From: Ustilaginoidea virens
Lineage: Eukaryota > Ascomycota > Sordariomycetes > Hypocreales > Clavicipitaceae
Length of the DNA stretch: 64,000 nt
Assembly: GCF_000687475.1 (NCBI RefSeq)
Contig: NC_057317.1
Location: forward strand, 3,534,001 to 3,598,000
Direction: 5' to 3'
The translations under genes were made by a program, and so were the position numbers. The notes below the pieces were generated by a model. It saw only the letters and a program-made list of their open reading frames with translations. It was not told where the DNA came from and did no database searches. Of this stretch, positions 34,202-45,004 are shown one piece after another (position 1 is the stretch's first letter; each line of letters starts with the position of its first letter).

Positions 34202-36738
34202 TCAGTCCCCGTTCAGTCCAGCTGCTGGCAACGGGCTCTCGACACCAGCCTGCTTCGTTCGCAGCGTCAACGGGAACGGGTACTCATCTGGATCTTCCTC
34301 GGCACTGTTGAAAAACCACTCTGTTAGCTCATGCAAACGCTTAAGACAGCGCTTGAACAGGTAATGCGCTGCTGGGGCTGGGGGTGGGGGGACAGAAGGA
34401 AGAAGAAGGAGGAGAAAGGAAAAAAAGAAAGAGAGAGAATAGAGAGAGAGAAGACTCAGACAGGCCAAACGTACGGCAGCTTCCACGCAACATAGTCCTC
34501 CGTGCTCAAGCCCTCGCGGCCCTCCTGCAAGCTGGCAAAGTCGCCTGGAGTCATCATGCCACTCTTGTCTCGCGGGGAGCCAGGCACCGAGAATGGTCGC
34601 GAAATCTTCTGCTCCAGGCCGGGGATAAAGTCCTCCGGCTCCTCGTCCCCAGAGAAAGAGCTGGGATAAGCTCGCCTCAAGGCTAGTTGACGAGCCTTGA
34701 CATACTCCATGCCCATCCGCTTCCAGTCAAGCAAATCGCTTAGGCGCTCCGTCCGATTTCGCTGGTTGATGCGTTGGCGACGGCTCTTGCCACAAAACTC
34801 AAACATAAAGGACGTGAGCTGATTGACCGAGTCGTCCACACCCTTGGTTCGGCGATCGATAATGTAGATTCCGTAGTCGCTAGAGTTTTCAATCAACTCC
34901 TCCATGTAGCAGCCGAAGCCAGACAGGTTGGTGGTGATGCTGGGAACGCCCATGACGGTGCACTCGGCCGGCGTGTACCCCCACGGCTCGTAGTACGAAG
35001 CAAACACGCCCAAGTGGCAGCCGCGCACAAAGTCATCGTAATCAAGGGGAAGCACGGGGTTGGCAGAGTTTAGAAACTCGGGATGAAAAACTACCTTGAC
35101 ACGATCCGAAGGGTGGTTGAAGAGCTGCACACGTCTGATCTGGTTCAGAACTGGGTCCTCGGAGTCATTGACCATGTTGTGAGTGACAATGGGCGGCAAC
35201 CCGCTCCGCTTCATGGCAAACAGGCGGCGGCGGAGAAGCACGCGGTCTTGCCCAGAAATGAGCTCCTTCTCGTCAGGCATTGGGTCGCCTTCGTGCCACT
35301 TGAGAGACCTCTCGAACATTCGGCGACCGATGCTCTGCTCAATCATGGTCGTGGTATCCCGTAGCGACTTTATGACTGCCTGGCCCTTGAGCGCCTCCAC
35401 CGTAAGCGACGTCGTTTGTGCGGGCATGATGATGAAGGCCACAACCGTCATCTTGCTGCCCGAATTCTTGAGGCGGTGATTCAGTCGGGCCAGCGATTCG
35501 ATGAACATGTCGACGCCCTTATTTCGAAACTCATATCGACCCGCGGTGAAGACGTACAAGGTGTTGTCGGGATCGAAATCGTAGTGGCCGTAGAAGTGGC
35601 CTCGGACAAAGTCGTGAATCTTCTCCTTGGATACCTGGTGCAGGTTTTGGAATTCGTGGACGGCTGAGAACTTGGTGACGTTGAGACCGTTCGGCAACAC
35701 GCCGTCGGGCTTTCGCTTCAACAAATGCTCCGATTCAAACGCCGTAATGTGGGAGACGGTTGTAAAGACATCGCACGAATGAGTAGCCGCGCGCTCGATG
35801 CAGTACCGATGGTAGATGCCTCGTTTGCCAGCTTCCGCATCAACGTCAAAGTTCTGCAAGTTGTTGTAGAAGTCGACTGAGCCAGCGCAGAGGTAACGAC
35901 CAAGGAGCGTCGCGTGGGTGGTGAAGATGGTGGTCACGTCGATGCGCCTCTTCTTGGTGAGTGGTAGAGCGACACCGGCGAGCCATTCGTGGAAGTGAGC
36001 AATGACGGCCTTGTCCTTTTCATGACAGACAAACTATCCGTCGCCAAAAAGAAGAGAGAAAAAAAAAAGCAAAGGAGGAAAAAGAAAAAGAAGATTAGTG
36101 TTTTGCCATGTTGAAGCTTGCGCACACGAGCCATCGGGTTGCCGCTTACCTCGCCCAAGAACCAGGCAACTAGATAGCCGAAAACAATGGCCTCGTTGGT
36201 CTCGTCGTCATTAGGCGGGGAGGGGATGCTCGCAATGTTCCACAGGTCAGTTTTCCACTCATTCATGTAGCCGTACGCAGTCCTGGTATCAATGAGCAAG
36301 ACGCGCGGAGCCCCTTCGATCAGCCATCGTCCGTAAAGCATACCAATGCCTCGCTCCTTCATCACCTGCATCGTTGTAGTCATGGCTGGGTTGGTAGGTT
36401 CCATTTCTTCAACCTCTACGGCCGCCTGCAACATGGGGTTAGGGTATTGGAAGAGCAAAGGATGATTGTTGGATGATTGTTGCAGAAAGAGGGACACGCA
36501 CGGAGGCATGGTTGAGCGGCCCAATGAGGGTATAGCGATCACCATATTCGGCAGTAGTTACGGGAGCCTTGGACTTGATGACGGAATAGATGCCACCGAC
36601 TAGGAAGCGAATCGGTCAGCGAGGGGAGGGCTTTTGCACATGGCGAAAAATCATTTTACCTCTGTGAGCCACCTCTGTAGCAATTTCGAAAAGAAGATGG
36701 TTCTTGACATCGCGGATGTGCTCACTGTCGGCGGCCAT
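34202..36738 (-). CDS. GSY1: Glycogen [starch] synthase (GT3 family)
   Basis: Minus-strand exons 36660-36738, 36502-36599, 36150-36425, 34475-36033 and 34202-34304 give 704 aa, the usual fungal length. The enzyme transfers glucose from UDP-glucose to growing alpha-1,4-glucan in the cytosol. Family marks: N-terminal [88 protein letters not shown], and the catalytic C-domain [20 protein letters not shown]. The C-terminal tail has [18 protein letters not shown], matching the phosphorylation-controlled tail of yeast GSY1/2. The last intron (170 nt) was placed with acceptor at 34305 because this joins KLP to [15 protein letters not shown] in frame; retaining it would end the protein in YVWPV instead. 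Confidence 0.97.
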
Positions 36739-37776
36739 GGTGACCAGATCCAACAGGGTGATGGAGGAGGGAGGAGGCTTGACGGGTTGCCACGAAAATG
36801 GGAGCTCGGCAGGTTTCCTTTCGGCAGCTAGCCACAGAGGACACGGCTTTTGAAATGGAAAATAGCTTGGGGGAGGAAGGCGACTGGAGTTTTGCAAAGC
36901 CGTGGCAATGGTTTGTGAGCGTGATGTGATGCAGAGCGATTCGAGGCGAAAATAAGACGGGAAGGTCCAGCTAGACTTTTGTTTTCAGGCCGCGCGAGAG
37001 AGATGGGAAGCGGCAAGAATGGCGTCACAGATTTGGCCAGGATTTCCAGGATTTGTGGGTAAACGAACAGGGGACAGGGGACAGGGGACAGGAACCAGAA
37101 GCAAGGCGGCTTGAAATTGCTCGAAGCAATGCAAGAGTCAAAATGCGAATGGCTGAAACGCAACGCGAGACTTTGCCAGGAAGCACCAGACGATGTTCAA
37201 GATGTCAAGGTCCGTCGGAGATTGTCGATGAGCAAGCCAGCCCACTGACTTGGAGACGTCGAGGCTCGGGCGGGGCGGGGAATGGCGAATGGCGCCGGCT
37301 GGTCCAGGTGTTCTGGTCGTCTTATGGTCGTCTTCTCAACAGGCGAGCGGCGAGCTGCTGAGATGGGAAAGGAACGTCATTGATATGAGCAAAAATCAGC
37401 AAAAATCAGCCAGTCAGGGTTCCCGATCCGTCCCCACATGAAATAAATAGTCTCCGCCCCACCCTCAACCGACCCCGAGAAGTGCTGGCTGGGCCTGGGG
37501 ATTGGTGCGCGCCTCCGTCCGGTGGGCCCAGCCATTGCTATTGCTACGGCAGCCGACGCCTGCAACTCCAACAAGTGACAGCTTCAACGAACAGAACAGG
37601 CGAGCAGGAATCGACACGCCAGAGCACAGAATCATCAAAGAGGTGGCGGATAGATTGCGACGCGATGAATAGTAACGAGAGAAGATAAACGATGCTGGCC
37701 CCAGTTTCTGTACCTTTGCGTCTTTGAGTTGACGTGGTTAGGTTTGGCGCTTTGCTTCGTCACAAACCTGCCCTCT

Positions 37777-37777
<1 letters not shown>

Positions 37778-37829
<52 letters not shown>
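37778..37829 (+). repeat. poly-A homopolymer (52 nt)
   Basis: Longest homopolymer in the window, uninterrupted. There is no retroposon body upstream that I can recognise. Confidence 0.92.
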
Positions 37830-37831
<2 letters not shown>

Positions 37832-38595
37832 GGCAATGTCTCGGTGCGTTTCTTCCTGTCTATTGGCCAAATCGCTCAGCAAGAAAGAAACATCGGTTAC
37901 TCCGTACGAGGCTATTGGTTGGGCTGGTGGCTGGAAGAGTTCAATGTTGTGGTCAACTCCAGTCGTCTGGTTTGTTGGCATGGCCTGAGAGACTAGCGCA
38001 CGCACACCCTCAGAAGCGTTGCTGGACCTGCGGGGTGGAGGGGCGGTTAGAACTACGGTTGGTTGGCCTGCGGCCTGCTGTTGAAGACTGCTGGGGCCTT
38101 TCTCAACTGGTTCGTCACCAGGCAAAAATCTGGTCTGGTCCAGTTGTTCCATCCAGTCTCTCGTCCAGTCTCTCGTCCAGTCTTCCCACAGAGCAAAAAA
38201 AAGCCTTTCCCTGCAGAGACTGCCTATGAAGACAGCCTATGGAGACACCGTTTCTTGTTTCTATGCGGGCGACGTCTTAAACAGATCCCAAGCCCGTGCC
38301 TTCCATCCAATGACAGATTGAAAGGGCGCCGGAAAGGCCCATCATGACTGTAGGAAGTGATCAAAAAAACATGTGTAAAAAGAGAAAAAATGCAGATATT
38401 TGTATAACTTCTTCCCCTGACCGTCTGCGTCTTGTTGTTTGTTCGAGTTTGTTCGATTACATTATATTGATCCTGGGCAATGACGGTTCAGCCTTGTCCT
38501 CCTCACATATAAGTACTAGGGTGCCGCTGAATTTCTCAGTGTCAAAGGCACAGGGAAAGCGGAGTAGCCAGGCGGGCAAATATTAGTCCGGCTTA

Positions 38596-39035
38596 GCTAC
38601 TGCTTTATTTACTGCTTTTTTTACTACTCTTTTTACTGCTTTTTTTACTACCTTATTTTACCGCTTTTTTACTGCCTTTTTTACTGCCTTTTTTACTGCC
38701 TCAACTTACCGCCTTTTTACTACCTTTTTACTACCTTATTTTACCATCTTTTACTGCCGTATTGTACCGCCTTTGCCCTGCCTTTTTTACTATATATCTT
38801 ATTTTACTATTGTTTTTACTACCCTTTTTACCGCCTTTTTACTGCCTAACTTCACCGCCTTTTACTGCCTTTTTTTACCGTCTTTTCCCTGCTATTTTTA
38901 CAGTCTTACATAATTTACTGCATTTTTACTGCCGTATTTTACCGCCTTTTACTGCCTTTTTTACCGCCTTTTTATTGCTTTTTTTACCGCCTTTTTACTG
39001 CCTTTTTTACCGCTTTAATGCTACCTTCTTTTTAC
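38596..39035 (+). repeat. Degenerate T-rich array of TTTTTACTGCC / TTTTTACCGCC units
   Basis: About 440 nt made almost wholly of 9-14-nt units ending in ACTGCC, ACCGCC or ACTACC separated by variable T runs. Strong strand asymmetry (T and C on the plus strand, few G). A long open frame across it (38762-39352) is a by-product of the repeat: hydrophobic Phe/Leu/Tyr/Pro. Confidence 0.85.
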
Positions 39036-39066
39036 TTAAATATTTTAACATGATGCATTTTTTATT

Positions 39067-39155
39067 ATTCCCCTCCGGGGGCCCTCCGGGGGCCCTGCCG
39101 GGGGCCGCCTGCGGCGAGCTTCCGCCTGCGGCGGGCTTTTTCGCCTGCAGCGGGC
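39067..39155. repeat. GC-rich hairpin-forming cluster
   Basis: Two copies of CCCTCCGGGGG and a related CCCTGCCGGGGG are followed by two CGCCTGCGGCG copies and a CGCCTGCAGCGGGC piece. GCCGCCTGCGGC is an almost perfect dyad. The cluster sits abruptly inside AT-rich DNA. Confidence 0.8.
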
Positions 39156-39757
39156 CTCTGCTTAGAAAGCATGGCAGAATTACGCTTTTCACCGCCTTTT
39201 ACATAGCAGAACCTTACCGCCTAATTTCCGTACTTTTACGTTTTTTTACACTTTTTTCAAAGGGAAGCAGTACATCACAGTACTTTGCCGACTTGATTGA
39301 CCAATGTCCGCTCGAATTGAGAATTCTGAAAAGTTTTTTAACGAATCACTGAGCAGGCAGTGGAGATGTCTCCACAGGACGGCCTCACTGTATTTTAAAG
39401 AGGGAAAGCGGGAAAGAGCTACGCCCTTCCTGCCTTGCCTTCCGATTTCTTCGCAAATCTCAGGCAAAGCTCCGCTTTCCCTGATCAGCATGATGTGATT
39501 GGCTTCTGCTCAGCTCGGCGCCCCCCAACGGTGGGGTCACCCTCACAAGGCTGACGCTCTTGCCCAAATTTTTTTTTGGATTGGGCCACTTGCCTTGCCT
39601 TGCACGAGAATTAATGTGATAAAGGTCTTGAACAATATTCGCACCATATATTGGGCTCGTCATATATGCGCATCCCGGTAGATATCTTCTACATCCGCTT
39701 ACGAAGCCAGGCCTTTTTCCCGTTCAAAATCTGCCCACAGCGCACCAGGCAGCCCTC

Positions 39758-41287
39758 ATGGACGCCTCGCAAATTCAGGTCAAGGTCATCTTCACCACTG
39801 ATGAGCAGGATTTGCAACTCCCCGAGACCAAGAGACAATTGCTCGTCCCAGCAGGTTCGTCATCATGGGCTACCGATACCAAAGCTTACATGCAAGCGGG
39901 GGGGAAGGGCGGGGGGGGAGAAGTTGGGGGTCCGGAAGGCCGGAAGCAGTATTGACGGTTTGCAGATATCAAGCGATATGGCCTTTCTCGAATCCTCAAC
40001 TCCGAGTCCATGTTGGACACGTCCTCTCCCATACCTCTAGATTTCCTCGCCAACGGCACCTATTTGCGCACCTCCATCCAAGATTACCTCCAGGCCAACG
40101 GTCTGTCGACCGAAAAGACTCTCAAGCTCCAATACGTGCGCAGCTTGATTCCGCCCGTCTACCAAGCCAGCTTTCACCACGACGACTGGGTCGGCAGCGT
40201 CGATGTTTTATCGGCCACGGCTCCCGCGGCAAAGGGCTTAGACGGCGCCGTTGCTGATAGGGTTGCCAGCGCTTCGTACGATGGCCTTGTCCGAATCTGG
40301 AACCCCTCGGGCGACGCGATTGCCACATCGGGTGCCGGCCGAGGTGGTGGCCACACAGCCAGACTCGACGCTGTGCGGTGGCTGTCTCCCACTAAACTCG
40401 TCTCGGCCGGTTTGGATAGGAAGCTTGTCGTGTGGGATTACTCAGAGTCGGAGGACGGAGTCTCCGGGTCGTTGAAGCACAGCATGGAACTCTGGGGCCA
40501 CCAGAAGAATGTCAATGCCCTCGACGTCAACTGCTCGACAAAACGCATACTCTCTGCTTCATCTGATGGCAGTGTTGGCCTCTGGACCTCGTCCAAGCGC
40601 ACGGCTCCCCAGGCGGAGCCGGAAAGCCTGCCGAGTGCCCATTCCTCCAAGCGTGCCAAACTGTCCGCTGCCGCGACAACGGCTCAGCGTGGCCCTCTGG
40701 CCATGATGCCCATGCACGATTCTCAGGTCACTGCCGCGATATTCCACCCCAACGATGCAACTGTTGCGTATTCCGCGTCGCAAGACCACACCGTCAAGAC
40801 CATCGACCTGACCACCCAGACGGAAGTTTCCAGATTAACAACCATGAACCCCATCATGTGTGCGGCTGCCCTGAAGAATTCGCTCATCGCAGCCGGCTCC
40901 TCCGCGAGACACATTACTCTCCTGGACCCGAGGGAGTCGTCGGCCTCCACAGCAGCCATGACCCTTCGAGGACACATAAACATGGTCGTGTCTCTAAGTC
41001 CGTCCCCCGATAACGAATACTCGCTGGTATCTGGCTCACACGATAGTACCTGCCGGGTATGGGATCTCCGAAGCGTACGCCAAGCTACCACAGAAGAAGG
41101 AAGAGGTGTGGTAAGCGAACCGGTATACACGGTCGGCAGGGAATGGCTCAGCGGCAAAAAGCTCCCCCCCGCCGGTGACGGCGCCAAGGTGCTGAGTGTT
41201 GTGTGGGACAAGTCATGGGGAATAGTCAGCGCAGGTGAGGATAAAAAGGTTCAGATCAATAGGGGCAGAGGGCTCCTGGCTTCATAG
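39758..41287 (+). CDS. YTM1: Ribosome biogenesis WD-repeat protein YTM1
   Basis: Exons 39758-39854 and 39966-41287 give 472 aa. YTM1 (WDR12) forms the nucleolar PeBoW/Nop7 complex with ERB1 and NOP7 and is needed for pre-60S maturation; its N-terminal NLE domain is the contact for the AAA+ protein REA1/midasin. Seen: the NLE start MDASQIQVKVIFTTDEQDLQ, then IPLDFLANGTYLRTSIQDYL, and a WD propeller (ASASYDGLVRIWN, SAGLDRKLVVWDYS, SASSDGSVGLW, YSASQDHTVKTIDL, SGSHDSTCRVWDL, SAGEDKKVQI). A basic insert with SSKRAKL lies between blades 3 and 4. The 111-nt intron has a less usual GTTCGT donor, but the join restores DIKRYGLSRILN as expected for the family. Confidence 0.96.
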
Positions 41288-41569
41288 ATCTGAAAGGTAG
41301 ACTCTTTTCTTCATTTTCTTCTCCTCTTTTGCAAAAGAAAAAAGAAAAAAGAGATCAGCAATCTAAACAACGCACGTGACGTAATGGGATCTATGGAAAT
41401 CAACAGTCCTGTATTTTGTCCCATGTGACACTGTATACGTCTTGGTTTGCTGGTGTAAGCTGATATGGCCTGCATTGCCAGTCACATCTCTACTTGGCAT
41501 AGAACCCCTCATGTCTCCTCCTTGTGACCCCAAGGAAAAAGAAAATGAAAAATGCGGGCGGAAAGCGGT

Positions 41570-43559
41570 TCAAGCCGACACCTCGCAGCTTCTTACCAAT
41601 TCGCCGTACTTTCTACCAACCTTCAGTGTCGGATGCAACAAAGATACGATTTCGCGCTTCAGTCTCCCCTTATCATGAGGGAGCTTCTCTGCGACAATCG
41701 CATCCAGAATGTAGGACACGACGGTGTTGGTCAAAAGGGGCGGATCACGCAGAATCCTGGCAATGGCCCCTGGGTCCAGCTCGCTATTGCCGTGCCAAAT
41801 ATAATAAGCCCTCAAGGCGGACGGCTTCGCAGAAACGTTTTGCTTGGATGCCATGTAATCTCTAGCTTTGGCTTCGGCGGCAACGACACGAACGTCCCGT
41901 GATGATTGGAGAGATGTTGAAGTGCAGAGTGTCGGTGTGGGAGAGGCAATTGGTGGCAAGTTCTGCGCCGCGGCGTCAGACGCAGATGAAGGGCCCGAGT
42001 CGTGGGATAGTTGGTCCTCTGGTGCTGCTGCTGCTGCTGTGACAGTATCAACCGGTGGTTTGGCCACGGGAATTCGAAGCCTAAGTTCGAGGTGGTAAGG
42101 CCGTTCGGGGCAAGGCTGCAATTCTTTGCGTTGTGTCTCCAGAACGTGGTACAGCTGAATGCCGGCATACGCATCTGACGCAGAATCTGGAAGGATGCAT
42201 CCTTGTCAGCTGGGAGGTTTTTTTACGTATTTATTTATTTTTCACGTTTCTTTGCATCTTTGACTTGGAAAATGGTGGAGACGGCTTAGGTGGCTTACAC
42301 AGTAGCTGCTGGTAATTCAAGCGCTTCATCCAGTTACTCGACCTAACGGCATGGCCTTTGTACAGCGGCAGCCTCAACACGTCCTCCACCTGCGTGGACA
42401 AGGCCACTGGTATCTTGTTGATGAGCTCCGGCGTGTTGGCCTTTGTAAATTTGACCTGCTTGTACAGATGGCTCAGCTCAAACACGCCCTTGGCTGTGAC
42501 GCCCAGAGAATTCCGCAGCCTCGTACAATCACCCTGAATTTGAACCCCAACCTTGCTCACATTGGGGTCCTCCATGATTTGGCGAAAAGCAGGAGAAACT
42601 AGGTCATCATTCGCGGGGAAAATGGCCACGTGGAATAGCCCTATACGATCCGGACTTGCGAGCTGGATGAGCGACACGTTTTCCCGCGGTCCCGAGTTGC
42701 GTGTTGCAAAGGGCAGCCACTCGAGGTCGAAGCCGAGCACGTCTTGGCCGAGAAAGTGTTGCCGGCAGACTAGCTCCATGGTTTCCTGGCTGGTGCAGTA
42801 GTGCACCTTGACTTTTTCGACGGCGCCTGACAAGGACGTGGTTTGGTACATGGTGTGAGACCAGAACGACTTGGGTGAGCCTTTGGTAGCAGAGCGGGCC
42901 GCGTGGAAGAGCCCAGGACACATGTTGAAGCTCAGCGACGTCGAGGGAGGTTCAGCAACACCAGAATTGGCTTCATCGGCAGAAGGCGCCGGCGCGGCAG
43001 CCGGTTGCGTGCCTTCTTCGGCATCCGTTGGTTGGCCCCCTGGTGGCGGTGATGGCACACATTCGCTCGGCTGAGGGTTGAGGTGGCCCCAGGCTCCGGC
43101 TCCCAGATGTTTCAAGCCATCATCATCATCATCATCGAAGACGGGGTTGGCGCAAGTGGTCTCTCGAGAGTCCAGGGCAGCATGCGAAGAAGAGCTGCTG
43201 GCCATGTGTTGAGAACTTGCCGTTTGAAAAAATCGGAGCATGTCCAAGCGAGGGTACAACGGAGCTGGGCTGGGTTCCGGCCCGGGCGACGGGGTGAACC
43301 GGCGGCCCGGTCCTGCTGAGCCCCGGCATATCCTCGACCCGCCCTTTGACTCGATAGATCGGGCCATCGTCGACACGGAGCTGGCGGGCGGCGAACTGGC
43401 GGGCACGATGGCATCGGCGGCGGAGGCCACTGCCCTCTGCTGCGGCATGTGTCCGACTCCCCTGCAGCAAGGGGTGAGTCTGGCGGCAGACCCGGCAACC
43501 CGGGAGCCCGCCTCGGTCAGATACGTCATTAACGAATGCGGGCGCGGGATTCGAAGCAC
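41570..43559 (-). CDS. WRN/RNase D-type 3'-5' exonuclease domain protein
   Basis: Minus-strand exons 42299-43559 and 41570-42186 give up to 625 aa. The DEDDy fold is visible: motif I GFDLEW (Asp/Glu at about 277/279), SLIQLASPDRIGLFHV, motif II VGVQIQGDCTRL, and motif III YSASDAYAGIQLYHVL, whose first Tyr codon is split by the 112-nt intron. Such proteins remove nucleotides from 3' ends of DNA or RNA; fungal stand-alone WRN-exo proteins are little characterised. The N-terminus is low in complexity (poly-Ser, poly-Asp, Ala/Pro) and the start is uncertain: ATG 43559 is the longest choice, while ATG 43241 (MLRFFQTASSQHMA) could also serve. The C-terminal part after the exonuclease domain carries RAYYIWHGNSELDPGAIARI and LPHDKGRLKREIVSLL, which could be a small nucleic-acid binding helical region. 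It is convergent with YTM1. Confidence 0.85.
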
Positions 43560-43966
43560 TGGGCGACCATGGCTATGCTATGGTGGGCCAGTTGTCATGG
43601 CCAGGCGTGCGATGCGAGATTTTGGTGAGCAGCCAGCCAGCAAGCCTGAAGCCTGGAAGCCTGGAAGTTGGATGCCTGAAGCGTGATGCCTGATGCCTGA
43701 TCATCTGATGCCTGCATGCCAAATGCGCGAAGGGTGGAGGACCAATTGGCGCGCACCGCTGATTGGCGGGCCACGGCAGCCGCAGCGGATCAAGTTGATT
43801 ACATAAAAAATCACCAGTTGCTGGTTCCCGCAGACCCACAAGCTTGTCTTGATGGTTGAGAAGTCGAAACCGACCCAGGTCAACGACGACTTGCATGGAG
43901 AAGGGACCACGGGACCAGGAGCTCTTGTAAACATCTTGGGGGTCCGAAACCTCATCTCGGAAAGAA
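43560..43966. promoter_or_regulatory. Divergent promoter exonuclease / LSM5
   Basis: 407 nt between opposing starts. A GCCTGAAGC/GCCTGGAAG-like short repeat cluster (43647-43712) lies within it. If the exonuclease starts at 43241 instead, the shared promoter would be about 725 nt. Confidence 0.45.
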
Positions 43967-44523
43967 ATGGCCTCTCAACTACTGCCTCTAGGTGAGACTT
44001 GCCCGTCTCTCCTTGCACGCCCGCGTTCCGCTGATCAACACCTCCAGAACTCATCGACAAGTGTGTCGGCTCACGGATATGGGTCATCATGAAGGGAGAA
44101 AAGGGTAAGCTCCCAACGGACTCCTCTGCAAAACGTCTCTTTCCCGGCGGTGGGCTAATTTCTCGCGCAGAGTTTAGCGGCACCCTTGTCGGCTTTGACG
44201 ACTACGTCAGTACGTCGATACCATCCCGCGACACAACGTATCAACGCGGCACTGAATTACTGACACCACGCGGCAGATATGGTTCTGGAAGATGTAACGG
44301 AGTTGTAGGTCTCATGTCCAGCCGCTTGCGCCCCTGCGAAGCCGCATGTTGACGTGTCTTTTCATGCAGCGATTACTCAGGAGACCACACCAAGTTGCCC
44401 AAGATTCTGCTCAATGGCAACAACATCTGCATGGTACGAAGACTTTTTGCAGGCTTGAAACTACTGGTGTTCGTTGCTGACGTACCGTACCAGCTGATTC
44501 CTGGAGGCGAAGGACCAGCTTGA
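43967..44523 (+). CDS. LSM5: U6 snRNA-associated Sm-like protein LSm5
   Basis: Six tiny exons (43967-43991, 44048-44104, 44171-44209, 44277-44304, 44370-44433, 44494-44523) add up to 80 aa. The joined protein shows the Sm1 part ([39 protein letters not shown]) and the Sm2 part ([20 protein letters not shown]), matching LSm5. It belongs to the LSm2-8 ring that binds the U6 snRNA 3' end and to the LSm1-7 ring of mRNA decay. All five introns are 56-67 nt with GT-AG ends, and every join preserves frame and the expected Sm fold. No single exon is longer than 64 nt, so open-frame searches miss this gene entirely. Confidence 0.96.
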
Positions 44524-45004
44524 GGGGACAACGATGTGACAAAGAAAACCAGAGGGGAAAAAAAGATGAAAAGAATAAAAGAAACATGCTGGCTTGATAC
44601 AGACACAATGCCCCTGAACATGTTTGAAGCATACACTGGTTTCAAGGAGATTGCGGCCTTCATGAAGCCATTTCGGAACTGCTGATTCGTCTCGGCGTCT
44701 TTGTTTGCAAGGGGGCGGTGGAAGCCGGGAAAATATGCTTTTACGATACCACAAGACGATCAGTTCAACCAGTCATATAATCGCAGGCAGCAGAATATTT
44801 GGTGATTGACCTTGCTTTGCACAGATTCCTCCATTTTAGATGCATTACCATCACCTTCACATTTTGACTTTTTACAGGCGCAAAGGAAGCAGGAAGCAAG
44901 AAGCAAGAAGCAAGAAGCAAGAAGCAAGAAGCAAGCCTGATATTATGCCGTTAACCCCCAGAAACGCCAGTACCGCTTAAATCATATTTACTGCCAGCCC
45001 GAGG
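44524..45004. other. Convergent 3' region LSM5 / RPB11 with heptamer repeat
   Basis: No gene seen. A GAAGCAA heptamer is tandemly repeated about seven times (44884-44936) close to the RPB11 stop codon; it is probably in the RPB11 3' UTR or just beyond. Confidence 0.6.

Larger units (their letters stand above)
36739..39757. other. 3-kb gene-poor region between GSY1 and YTM1
   Basis: Holds the GSY1 promoter, a GGGGACA array (37070-37092), a 52-nt poly-A (37778-37829), a TACTCCGTA motif (37898), the T-rich TTTACYGCC array (38596-39035) and a GC-rich hairpin cluster (39067-39155). After the cluster, about 39180-39500 has no recognisable gene. The YTM1 start follows within about 250 nt of that. 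Confidence 0.6.

Noticed and set aside
37778..37829. Poly-A as the tail of a LINE/SINE retroposon
   Set aside because: No target-site duplication, Pol III boxes or reverse-transcriptase remnants recognised beside it.
38762..39352. Long plus-strand frame that looks like a multi-span membrane protein (Phe/Leu/Tyr-rich)
   Set aside because: It is the translation of the T-rich TTTACYGCC array; the peptide follows the repeat unit and no start context, domain or intron supports it.
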